This document shows positions 41,381-49,927 of a stretch of DNA of 64,000 nt, one piece after another. Every line of letters starts with the position of its first letter. Position 1 is the stretch's first letter. A program made the position numbers and the translations under genes. The notes below the pieces were generated by a model. The model ran no database searches and had not been told where the DNA came from. It saw nothing but the letters and a program-made list of their open reading frames with translations. The DNA comes from Chryseobacterium gilvum (GTDB lineage: Bacteria; Bacteroidota; Bacteroidia; Flavobacteriales; Weeksellaceae): the NCBI RefSeq assembly GCF_025628965.1, contig NZ_JAOTEN010000003.1, forward strand, positions 186,001 through 250,000, in the 5' to 3' direction.

Positions 41381-43453
41381 ATGTCGTTACATTTTAATCC
41401 AAGGGACGTTACATGGCTGGCTTTCAATGAGAGGGTATTACAGGAAGCCATGGACGAAAATGTGCCTTTGAATCTCAGAATCCGGTTTTTGGGGATTTTC
41501 TCTAACAATCTGGATGAATTTTTCCGGGTGCGGGTTGCGGGTTTGAAACGCGCAATGGATTTTAAAGAGAAAGTAATTGCTGAATCTTTTTATCAGCCCC
41601 CGTCAAAAATATTACAGAAAATCAACGATATTGTCATCAGACAACAACAGAATTTTGATAAAACCTGGAAAAAGATACAGTCGGAAATGGCAGATCAGCA
41701 CGTTTTCATCAAAACTGCTAAAAATCTAACCCTGAAACAGAAAGAATTTGTCAGAAATTATTTTGATGAAGTGGTGGAATCAAACGTGATCCCGATTTTA
41801 CTGCATGAGAATACTCCGATGCCTTATCTAAGAGATAAAAGTCTTTACTTAGGCGTTGCGATGAGTAAAAAAGACTGGCAATATCAGAGTAATTACGCTA
41901 TTATTGAAATCCCTTCTCGCTTCGTTGGAAGATTTGTGCTCTTGCCTACCGAAAATCCTGGAGAAAAAAATGTCATGCTGCTGGAAGACGTGATCACTTT
42001 TAATCTTCCGCATATTTTTTCATATTTTGGATACGACGAATTTTCTGCGCATGCATTTAAAGTAACCAAAGATGCGGAACTGGATCTGGACAATGATATC
42101 AAAACCAATTTTGCTGAAAAAATAGAAAAAGGGCTCAAAAACAGGAGAAAAGGGAAACCAACCCGTTTTGTATTTGATAAAGATATGGACAAAGCTTTGT
42201 TGGAACTTTTGATCCGCAAGCTTAATTTATCTAAAAAAGACAGCATCATTCCCGGAGGTAAAATTCATAACTTCAAACATTTTATGGATTTTCCGGATGT
42301 TTTTGAATATTATAAAAAACCTGCCGAGAGAACATCCTTCACTCATCAGGCTTTTGAACACGGCGAAAGAGTAACGGATGTAATTATGAAAGAAGATGTT
42401 TTGCTGACGTTTCCGTATCATACTTATACTCCGGTTATTGATCTTCTTCGGGAAGCCGCTATGGATCCTGATGTAAAATCAATACAAATTACCGCCTATC
42501 GCCTTGCAAGCAATTCAAAAATTATCAATGCCTTGATCTATGCCGCAAGAAATGGTAAAGAAGTAACGGTAATGCTTGAGCTTCAGGCACGATTCGATGA
42601 GGAATCAAACCTCAAATGGAAAGAAATGCTGGAACCGGAAGGCATTACGGTTCTTGTGGGAATTCCGAACAGAAAAGTTCACGCCAAACTCTGTATCATT
42701 AAGAAAAGATCTCATAACAAAACTCTGCAATACGGTTTTGTAAGCACGGGAAACTTTAATGAAAAAACAGCTAAAATATACGGGGATCACCTTTTAATGA
42801 CTTCAGATCGCGGTATTATGGCCGACATTAATAAGGTCTTCAATGTTTTGAAAAAGCCAAAAGAAGATTATACCGCCGTTCTTAAAACCTGCAAATCACT
42901 GATGGTGTGCCCGCAGTTTATGCGTGAAAAAATAATGCTTTATATTAGCAAAGAAATTGATGAGGCACTCGCAGGAAGAAAAGCAGAAATCATTATCAAA
43001 GCCAATTCGGTAAGCGACCGACTTCTTATTATGAAATTATATGAAGCCGCCCAAGCCGGAGTGGTAATCAGAATGATTGTAAGAGGGATCTATTGTGCTA
43101 TCAATCAAAAAGATTTTAAAGAGAAAATAAAAGCCATAAGCATTGTAGACGAATATCTGGAACATGCGAGAGTGATGTATTTTTACAATAAAGGAAGTGA
43201 AGATTTGTATATTTCTTCTGCCGACTGGATGACGAGAAATCTGGATTACAGAATAGAAGCGGCTGTTAAAATAACCGATAAAGATCTTAAAAAAGAACTG
43301 AAGCACATTCTGAACATTCAGCTGAGCGACAATGTAAAAGCAAGAATTTTGGATAAACACCTTAATAATGAATATGTAAAAAATGATCGTGAAGAATGCC
43401 GTTCTCAGATCGAAACCTACCAGTATTTAAAAAACAAAACTACCGCACAATGA
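41381..43453 (+). CDS. ppk1: Polyphosphate kinase 1
   Basis: Makes polyphosphate from ATP, reversibly. 690 residues, standard PPK1 length. N-terminal domain NPRDVTWLAFNERVLQEAMDENVPLNLRIRFL; the phosphorylated His lies at about 434 in RKVHAKLCII, close to E. coli H435; and FVSTGNFNEKTAKIYGDHLL plus YISSADWMTRNLDYRIEA are typical. Its stop codon overlaps the ppx start by ATGA at 43450. Confidence 0.95.
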   Translation: MSLHFNPRDVTWLAFNERVLQEAMDENVPLNLRIRFLGIFSNNLDEFFRVRVAGLKRAMDFKEKVIAESFYQPPSKILQKINDIVIRQQQNFDKTWKKIQSEMADQHVFIKTAKNLTLKQKEFVRNYFDEVVESNVIPILLHENTPMPYLRDKSLYLGVAMSKKDWQYQSNYAIIEIPSRFVGRFVLLPTENPGEKNVMLLEDVITFNLPHIFSYFGYDEFSAHAFKVTKDAELDLDNDIKTNFAEKIEKGLKNRRKGKPTRFVFDKDMDKALLELLIRKLNLSKKDSIIPGGKIHNFKHFMDFPDVFEYYKKPAERTSFTHQAFEHGERVTDVIMKEDVLLTFPYHTYTPVIDLLREAAMDPDVKSIQITAYRLASNSKIINALIYAARNGKEVTVMLELQARFDEESNLKWKEMLEPEGITVLVGIPNRKVHAKLCIIKKRSHNKTLQYGFVSTGNFNEKTAKIYGDHLLMTSDRGIMADINKVFNVLKKPKEDYTAVLKTCKSLMVCPQFMREKIMLYISKEIDEALAGRKAEIIIKANSVSDRLLIMKLYEAAQAGVVIRMIVRGIYCAINQKDFKEKIKAISIVDEYLEHARVMYFYNKGSEDLYISSADWMTRNLDYRIEAAVKITDKDLKKELKHILNIQLSDNVKARILDKHLNNEYVKNDREECRSQIETYQYLKNKTTAQ

Positions 43454-44334
43454 AAATTGCAGCCATAGATATAGGAAGCAACGCAGCCAGATTACTAATC
43501 AACGAAGTGAAAATCCGTAACAATGAGCCGGAATTTATTAAACTGAATCTTTTAAGAATTCCGCTGAGACTGGGTATGGATGTTTTTACACTTAAAAAAA
43601 TCGGCAGTGAAAGAGAGCAGATGGTGATTGATTCTATGAAAATTTTCAGTGATCTGATGAAGATTTATCAGGTCGAACATTACAGGGCATGCGCAACCAG
43701 CGCCATGCGAGATGCAGAAAACGGCCAAGAGATCATACAGAAAGTAAAAGAAACTTCCGGGATTGATATTGAAATTATTTCCGGGGACGAAGAAGCTGCT
43801 TTAGTTTTCGAAAACCATATTGCAGAAGGCCTCGATAAAGATTTTGCCTATCTCTATGTAGACGTAGGAGGCGGCTCTACCGAACTTACTTTTTACGAAA
43901 ACGGAGAAATGCTTTATGAAAAGTCCTTCAATATAGGAACTATCCGACTTCTCAACAACCTTGTGACGGAAGACAACTGGAAGGAAATGAAAGCCGAAAT
44001 AAAACAAAATATTGTAAGCAAAAAACCCATCGTAGCCATCGGTTCCGGTGGGAACATCAATAAAGTGTTTTCTATGAGCAAAACCAAAGACGGCAAACCT
44101 ATGGTGCTCTCTTATCTTAAAAAAACATACAAAGAGCTGAACGACCTTTCTGTAGATGAAAGAATGACCAAGTATAATCTGAGGATCGACCGTGCCGATG
44201 TAATGCCTCATGCGTTGAAAATATACAACAATGTAATGTTCTGGGCAGAAATCAATACAATTTTTGTCCCTAAAATATCAGTTGCCGATGGGTTGATTCA
44301 CAGCATTTACAGTAAATTAGAAAATAAAGAATAA
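43450..44334 (+). CDS. ppx: Exopolyphosphatase / Ppx-GppA family
   Basis: Degrades polyphosphate (or pppGpp). 294 residues with the ASKHA phosphate loops AIDIGSNAARLLI near the start and YVDVGGGSTELTF at about 136-148. The C-terminal HD-like helical domain of long Ppx enzymes is absent, as in short bacterial forms. The start at 43450 overlaps ppk1 by 4 bp (ATGA), preferred over the in-frame ATG at 43396, which would lie inside ppk1. Confidence 0.92.
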   Translation: MKIAAIDIGSNAARLLINEVKIRNNEPEFIKLNLLRIPLRLGMDVFTLKKIGSEREQMVIDSMKIFSDLMKIYQVEHYRACATSAMRDAENGQEIIQKVKETSGIDIEIISGDEEAALVFENHIAEGLDKDFAYLYVDVGGGSTELTFYENGEMLYEKSFNIGTIRLLNNLVTEDNWKEMKAEIKQNIVSKKPIVAIGSGGNINKVFSMSKTKDGKPMVLSYLKKTYKELNDLSVDERMTKYNLRIDRADVMPHALKIYNNVMFWAEINTIFVPKISVADGLIHSIYSKLENKE

Positions 44335-44336
44335 TT

Positions 44337-44364
44337 AAAACCAATTGCTTCAGCAATTGGTTTT
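44337..44364 (+). terminator. ppk1-ppx terminator
   Basis: AAAACCAATTGCT and AGCAATTGGTTTT form a 13-bp stem with a TC loop, followed by CTGTT. Confidence 0.85.
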
Positions 44365-44497
44365 CTGTTAACATTACCATAACAGATAACCATAAACCGC
44401 AGCATAAAACATTATTCTTAAACATTTGTTAAAACTGAGTTAAAACCATCCCACAGATTAATCTTCATTTTTGCACCAATCTAAATAAATGTGTAAA

Positions 44498-47400
44498 ATG
44501 AAAAACAAATACCTTTTAAGAGGTTTATTACCAATTGCGGCATTATTTTACGGTGCCGTTTCCGGACAAACCTTGGTTCATTACTGGAATTTTAATAACA
44601 ATGCATCGGTTGCGGCCATTACAGCTCCTACAGTTTCACTTTTGAACGGATCGATCACCGCGGTTTCTACCGGAACAGGAAGTACTGATACTTTCGTTGA
44701 TTTTGCGGGAGGAACAGCACAGAATTTTAATGTTGAAAATTTAAACGCAAGAAACGGAGATCCATCCGGAACGCACCTGAGATACAACTATCCCATCAAC
44801 GGAAATTTACAGTTTTCTCTTCCCACTACAGGTTACAATAATGTTAAGGTAAAATTCTCAACCAGAAGATCAGGTTCAGGAGCGGGAACTCAGACCTGGT
44901 CTTATTCTTTAGATGGCACAACTTTTACGCAATATCAAACCATTGCGCCGCAAGACGCCAATCCGCAACTGATTACGTTTGATTTTTCTGCGATTGCAGG
45001 TGTTTCAAATAACCCCAATTTTAAGCTTAAAGTGGAATTCTCTACCGGAACCGGCGGGAATGTAGGAAACAACCGTTTTGATAATTTTACGGTAGATGCT
45101 ACAGCTTTAGGCGGATTAGACACAACTCCGCCCACCGTTGCTTACCTCCCTGTCAATAACACCAATAATGCTTCCACAACAATAAATCCTACCATTTCAT
45201 TCAATGAAAATGTAAGATTAACTGACAATTCTGCGATTACCAATACAAATGCCCAAAATCTTGTAGAATTACGCTTAGGAAATTCAACAGGAGCTTTGGT
45301 ACCTTTTACTACTACTTTTACTAACAATCAAATCACCGTAATTCCTACATCGGGGTTACTTCCTAATCAGACGTATTATCTGGCGTTAAAACCAAACCTG
45401 ATTGAAGATCTGAGCGACAATGCGGTGACAACTACAACTTCAAGTACTTTTACCACTGCAGGAACTTCTATTTCTTTAGACAAAACCTTTATCAAGGTTA
45501 ATGAAAACGCGGGAACTTTGGCATTTAAGATCAATGTGAACAACCCTTCCAATGCAACCGTAAATCTTGCCGTAAAAGCTGCCCCGTTCAGCACCGCAAA
45601 CAGCAGTGATTTTACCGTGAGCAGCCAGACCATTAATATTACACCGACTACAACGAGTTATACCGTTAATATTCCTATTACAGATGACAATCTGGAAGAG
45701 CAGCAGGCCGAATATTTTGTTTTAAGCCTAGAAAATCCGGTGGGTGCAACAATTTCAGGTGACGCATCTTCTACGATTTATATTGTGGATAATGATAAGG
45801 CAGCTCCGGCTCCGTCAAATCAAATCCAGCTTAATTATATCGGAAGTTTTGATCCTTCCGGAAGCAATAACAGTTCTACGGAAATTGTCGTGCATGATCC
45901 TTCTACCCAAAGATTATTCACGATCAGTGCTTTAACCGATGTTTTTGATATCATTAATTTTGCCAATCCTACTTCTCCTTCTGTAATCAGCACCGTGAAT
46001 ATGGCTCCTTATGGCGGAATTACCAGTATTGCGGTCAAAAACGGAATTGTCGCTGTCTCTTCACCCAATACCAATCCTCAGCAAAATGGTTCAGTCGTAT
46101 TTTTTGATACCAACGGAAATTTCCTGAAGCAGGTTTCTGTGGGCGTTTTACCGGATATGATCACTTTCACGCCGGACGGAACCAAAGTAATGACTGCCAA
46201 TGAAGGCGAACCTAATGATGCGTATACCATAGATCCGGAAGGTTCAATCAGTATTATTGATATTTCTGGCGGAATTGCCGGTTTAACGCAATCTAATGTT
46301 ACCACACTTTCGTTTACCCAATTCAATGGGCAGGAAGCTTCTTTAGCTTCTTCAGGAATACGAAAAGTAAAATCGACAAGTACCCTTGCCCAGGATCTGG
46401 AGCCGGAATATATAGCGGTAAGCACAGACAGTCAGAAAGCATGGGTTTCCTGTCAGGAAAATAATGCAGTAATAGAAATTAATTTAGTTACAAAATCAAT
46501 CAACAATATTTGGGGATTAGGGAAGAAAGACATGAGCCTTCCCGGAAACGGTTTTGACGCTTCTGACAATAATGGGGAAATTGTAATTGCTAACTGGCCC
46601 GTAAAAGCATATTATAATCCTGATGCTATGCAATCTTTCAAAGTAGGAAGCACCAATTATATTGTTACTGCCAACGAAGGAGACGAAAAAGATTTAGGCG
46701 GGTTTAGCGAAAGAACAACAGTAGGCGCCAATGGATATACCTTAGATTCCACCATTTTCCCTAATGCTTCTGTCTTAAAAGCTTCTCATAATCTAGGAAG
46801 ATTCCGGGTGACCAGTGTCAACGGAAATACAGATGCAGATACAGATTTTGAAGAAATTCACGCTTTGGGAGCACGATCTTTTTCCATTTTCAATGCAGAT
46901 ACGAAACAAATCGTGTATGACAGCGGAGACCAGTTTGAAAGATATATTGCCGCCAATCATCCATTAATTTTCAATGCCGATAACGAAGCCAACGGAGCCA
47001 AAAACAGAAGCCGTGCAAAAGGGCCTGAACCGGAGGGAGTGGCTTTGGGCACCATCAACGGACAGACTTTCGCCTTTATTACTTTAGAAAGAACAGGTGG
47101 TGTAATGGCATATAATGTAACAGATCCTAACAACGTCACTTTTACAGATTATAAAAACTCCAGAACCACATCGGCTTTTGGAGGTGATAACGGACCGGAA
47201 GGAATTATCTACATCGCTCCTGAAAATACAACGACTGGAAAAGGATATGTCATTATGGCCAATGAGATCAGCGGAACTTTATCAATGTATGAAGTTAATC
47301 TGGGACCAACTTTATCGACAGGCGAGGTAAAAACTGAAAAAGCAACGTTTAACATCTTCCCGAATCCTGTCAATAAAGGAAATATTTTATACTTCAACAG

Positions 47401-47548
47401 AGCGCAAAGTTATGAGCTGTACGATATGAGCGGGAAACTTCTTGGAAAAGAGAAAAACGCTTTGACCATTGATACTTCAAAACTGAATACAGGAGTTTAC
47501 TTAATTAAAACTTCTGAAGGTGAGGTGAAGAGAGTGATTGTGAAGTAA
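44498..47548 (+). CDS. Secreted choice-of-anchor I protein with T9SS sorting signal
   Basis: 1016 residues. A signal peptide (about 1-21) is followed by a beta-sandwich (about 24-205), a Big_5-like domain opening DTTPPTVAYLPVNNT, a Calx-beta-type domain (SLDKTFIKVNENAGTLAFKINV, later ITDDNLEEQQAEYFVLSL) and a long choice-of-anchor I propeller (IQLNYIGSFDPSG, then MTANEGEPNDAYTIDPEGSISI, GPEPEGVALGTINGQTFAF, NGPEGIIYI). The last 75 residues are a type A T9SS sorting domain (FNIFPNPVNKG ... GVYLIKTSEGEVKRVIVK), so it is secreted by T9SS and probably surface-bound. An upstream ATG at 44489 adds only MCK. Confidence 0.92.
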   Translation: MKNKYLLRGLLPIAALFYGAVSGQTLVHYWNFNNNASVAAITAPTVSLLNGSITAVSTGTGSTDTFVDFAGGTAQNFNVENLNARNGDPSGTHLRYNYPINGNLQFSLPTTGYNNVKVKFSTRRSGSGAGTQTWSYSLDGTTFTQYQTIAPQDANPQLITFDFSAIAGVSNNPNFKLKVEFSTGTGGNVGNNRFDNFTVDATALGGLDTTPPTVAYLPVNNTNNASTTINPTISFNENVRLTDNSAITNTNAQNLVELRLGNSTGALVPFTTTFTNNQITVIPTSGLLPNQTYYLALKPNLIEDLSDNAVTTTTSSTFTTAGTSISLDKTFIKVNENAGTLAFKINVNNPSNATVNLAVKAAPFSTANSSDFTVSSQTINITPTTTSYTVNIPITDDNLEEQQAEYFVLSLENPVGATISGDASSTIYIVDNDKAAPAPSNQIQLNYIGSFDPSGSNNSSTEIVVHDPSTQRLFTISALTDVFDIINFANPTSPSVISTVNMAPYGGITSIAVKNGIVAVSSPNTNPQQNGSVVFFDTNGNFLKQVSVGVLPDMITFTPDGTKVMTANEGEPNDAYTIDPEGSISIIDISGGIAGLTQSNVTTLSFTQFNGQEASLASSGIRKVKSTSTLAQDLEPEYIAVSTDSQKAWVSCQENNAVIEINLVTKSINNIWGLGKKDMSLPGNGFDASDNNGEIVIANWPVKAYYNPDAMQSFKVGSTNYIVTANEGDEKDLGGFSERTTVGANGYTLDSTIFPNASVLKASHNLGRFRVTSVNGNTDADTDFEEIHALGARSFSIFNADTKQIVYDSGDQFERYIAANHPLIFNADNEANGAKNRSRAKGPEPEGVALGTINGQTFAFITLERTGGVMAYNVTDPNNVTFTDYKNSRTTSAFGGDNGPEGIIYIAPENTTTGKGYVIMANEISGTLSMYEVNLGPTLSTGEVKTEKATFNIFPNPVNKGNILYFNRAQSYELYDMSGKLLGKEKNALTIDTSKLNTGVYLIKTSEGEVKRVIVK

Positions 47549-47573
47549 TTTTTATCCATATTTGATTTTAATA

Positions 47574-47599
47574 GCCCCGGTTTTTCCGGGGTTTTTTTT
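47574..47599 (+). terminator. Terminator of T9SS cargo gene
   Basis: CCCCGG and CCGGGG pair around TTTTT and are followed by a run of eight T. Confidence 0.85.
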
Positions 47600-47762
47600 G
47601 CGGAATATCGTTAACATGAATCAAAGTTAATAAGCAGGCAGATGATAACCTTGACAAGGTTTTTGGGGATAAATTAGTGTATATTCAAAAATCCCTATTA
47701 ACTAAATAACTGGAATTCGGAAAGACTAAAGAACTTTGTATATTTAGAACTTTAATAATATT

Positions 47763-48362
47763 ATGAGAAAGATATTTTTATTAATTTTTATACCGTTAAA
47801 CACTTTTCTTTTTTCACAAGTCGATCAAAATAATGGTTTCTCTACAATACCAGCAATAAACATTAATGAGTTGTTAAAAAAAATAAATCCAAGTGAAAAT
47901 TATACTGATTGGGCATTTGTTCATTATGATTTTAAATCAAATAAAATCATATTTAAAAGAGGTATAAAGAAATTATCTCCAACAAGATCGGAAAATGACT
48001 ATTACGGGTTTTTTCCATGTGTTCCTGATGGCTGTTATTCTTATTTTTACGCCGTAAATAGGAACAATAAGCCAGAGTATATAACAGACACAAACCAAGT
48101 GATCAAGTTTTTCGGAAAAATTGATTGTATGGAAGAGTCCCTTTTTATTGCAATGTTAAATAATTATAGCGTTGACGAGGATTATGAAAAAAGAAATATT
48201 TATAAGGAATTTAAGGATGAGTTTATATTATATTTATCAAAAACTTCATATTCTCCGTATAAAAAAGAAGCATTTATCATTACTGTTAAAAAGAGTGGAG
48301 AATTTAGTGCAAAATCTGATGGTGTTTATATGTACGATAAGAATGTTCATATTGATATATAG
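47763..48362 (+). CDS. Hypothetical secreted protein
   Basis: 199 residues with a signal peptide at 1-19 (LFSQVDQ). Two cysteines in FFPCVPDGCYSYFY at about 88-101 and one in KIDCMEE may form a disulfide. No family recognised. AT-rich relative to neighbours (many AAA, ATT, TAT codons), suggesting a recent acquisition; that is inference. Confidence 0.72.
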   Translation: MRKIFLLIFIPLNTFLFSQVDQNNGFSTIPAININELLKKINPSENYTDWAFVHYDFKSNKIIFKRGIKKLSPTRSENDYYGFFPCVPDGCYSYFYAVNRNNKPEYITDTNQVIKFFGKIDCMEESLFIAMLNNYSVDEDYEKRNIYKEFKDEFILYLSKTSYSPYKKEAFIITVKKSGEFSAKSDGVYMYDKNVHIDI

Positions 48363-48364
48363 AA

Positions 48365-48392
48365 AAAGACAGACCCAAAAAAGCCTGTCTTT
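48365..48392. terminator. Bidirectional terminator 48.4 kb
   Basis: AAAGACAG and CTGTCTTT around an A-rich loop, between the hypothetical secreted protein and the nifU-like gene, which run toward each other. Confidence 0.7.
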
Positions 48393-48413
48393 AAAAAATA
48401 TATCTGATTATTT

Positions 48414-48662
48414 TTATTCTACGCTTACCACTTTTTCAATTTCCGGGGCATGTTGCTTAATTGTTGTTTCAACCCCTAATTTCAGCGTTGAAAAATTTAA
48501 AGAACAGCCGGAGCAGTTACCTAAAAGTTTTACATAAACGGTATTTTCTTTCACATCAATAAGCTCAATATCTCCGCCGTCTTTATTCAGAAACGGACGA
48601 ATGCTTTCCAAAGCTTCCATTACCTTTGTTACAGTCGCTTCGTGTGTTGTATTTGTCTCCAT
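48414..48662 (-). CDS. NifU-like Fe-S scaffold protein
   Basis: 83 residues from ATG 48662, matching the C-terminal NifU domain with CxxC in LLGNCSGCSLNFSTLKLGVE. Carries or delivers Fe-S clusters. The in-frame start at 48680 is in the gap following mrp and less likely. Placed 39 bp after mrp, a combination typical of Fe-S maturation in this phylum. Confidence 0.9.
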   Translation of the reverse strand: METNTTHEATVTKVMEALESIRPFLNKDGGDIELIDVKENTVYVKLLGNCSGCSLNFSTLKLGVETTIKQHAPEIEKVVSVE

Positions 48663-48701
48663 ATTTGATTTGGGTTTCAAATTTAATTTGAAATATTTAA
48701 T

Positions 48702-49805
48702 TTATTTTTTGGGTGAGCATCCCGCCATGGTTGTGATTTTCACCGCTTCTGTAGGGGGAAGAAACTTATTTCTTTCCACCAGGCTTTCGACCATTTTTCT
48801 TGCAGTATCTGTGTAGATTTCTGCAATTTTGGAATTTTCCTGAAGCGCTGCAGGTCTTCCTACATCTCCCGCTTCCCTGATACTCTGGATCAAAGGAATT
48901 TCTCCTAACACAGGAATCCCTAAATCATCCGCTAAATATTGTGCGCCCTGATTTCCAAAGATATAATATTTATTGTCAGGTAATTCTTCAGGAGTGAAAT
49001 ATGCCATATTCTCTACCAATCCCAGAACCGGAATGTTAATACTTTCCATCTGGAACATTGCAATACCTTTTCTTACATCTGCCAAAGCAACGTGTTGAGG
49101 GGTACTTACAATGACCGCTCCCGTTACCGGAACTTCCTGAATAATAGACAAATGAATATCACCCGTTCCCGGAGGAAGATCTATGAGTAAGAAATCCAAT
49201 TCTCCCCAAGCCGCATCTCTGATCATCTGGTTCAGAGCTTTCGACGCCATCGGTCCTCTCCATACTACTGCCTGATTGGCTCCTGAAAAATATCCTATTG
49301 ACAGCATTTTCACGCCGTAATTTTCAATAGGTTTCATCAGGCTTTTTCCGTTAACCTCTACAGAAATCGGCTTTTGGCCTTCTGTATCAAACATAGTAGG
49401 AACAGACGGTCCGTAAATATCGGCATCTAATAATCCAACTTTAAAACCCATTTTTGCTAAAGTTACTGCAAGATTAGCGGCAACGGTAGATTTACCGACG
49501 CCGCCTTTTCCGGATGCGATGGCAATGATATTCTGAATTCCTGGGATTTGCTTTCCTTTAATCTGGCTTAGCTGTACTTCACTTGGTTCGGGAGAAACTA
49601 TTTTTAGTTTTAAATTGATCTCTTCTCCGAATTCACTCGCAAAAGCCTGCTTCATTGCTGCTTCAAGTTTCTTTTTCTCGTGCATTGCCGGTGAATGGGC
49701 GGTCATATCGATGTACACATCATTGCCCATTACCTGAAAATTAGTCACCAAGTCATCTACTTCTATCTCTTTAAGGAAATCCTGAACCTTTTCTTTAGTC
49801 AACAT
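48702..49805 (-). CDS. mrp: Mrp/ApbC-family Fe-S carrier ATPase
   Basis: 367 residues. An N-terminal DUF59-like region (about 1-85) is followed by the deviant Walker A GKGGVGKSTVAANLA and LLDADIYGPSVPTMF, then DLPPGTGDIHLSI and GLVENMAYF. It lacks a complete pair of C-terminal cysteines (only one in TMAGCSPKK). It transfers Fe-S clusters to target proteins. ATG 49805 (MLTKEKVQDF) preferred over upstream ATGs at 49811 and 49826. Confidence 0.93.
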   Translation of the reverse strand: MLTKEKVQDFLKEIEVDDLVTNFQVMGNDVYIDMTAHSPAMHEKKKLEAAMKQAFASEFGEEINLKLKIVSPEPSEVQLSQIKGKQIPGIQNIIAIASGKGGVGKSTVAANLAVTLAKMGFKVGLLDADIYGPSVPTMFDTEGQKPISVEVNGKSLMKPIENYGVKMLSIGYFSGANQAVVWRGPMASKALNQMIRDAAWGELDFLLIDLPPGTGDIHLSIIQEVPVTGAVIVSTPQHVALADVRKGIAMFQMESINIPVLGLVENMAYFTPEELPDNKYYIFGNQGAQYLADDLGIPVLGEIPLIQSIREAGDVGRPAALQENSKIAEIYTDTARKMVESLVERNKFLPPTEAVKITTMAGCSPKK

Positions 49806-49927
49806 ATACATATAAATTGTCCACAAATTTACGGAAATTTTAGTGATTTTAAATATGCAAAAGCACTCATAGATAAATTCTTTTGTAAAACCATTTTTTG
49901 TAGTATTTTAGGGGGATTTTAATTTTA

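Noticed and set aside
45000-47500. Multiple leftward frames of 60-115 codons antisense to the T9SS cargo gene
   Set aside because: Low-complexity Val/Leu/Pro-rich shadows of a Gly/Ser/Thr-rich gene; no independent features.
48172-48537. Rightward 121-codon frame overlapping the end of the hypothetical secreted gene and nifU
   Set aside because: It lies over a clear CDS in one frame and antisense to NifU in another, crosses a terminator, and has no signal or domain.
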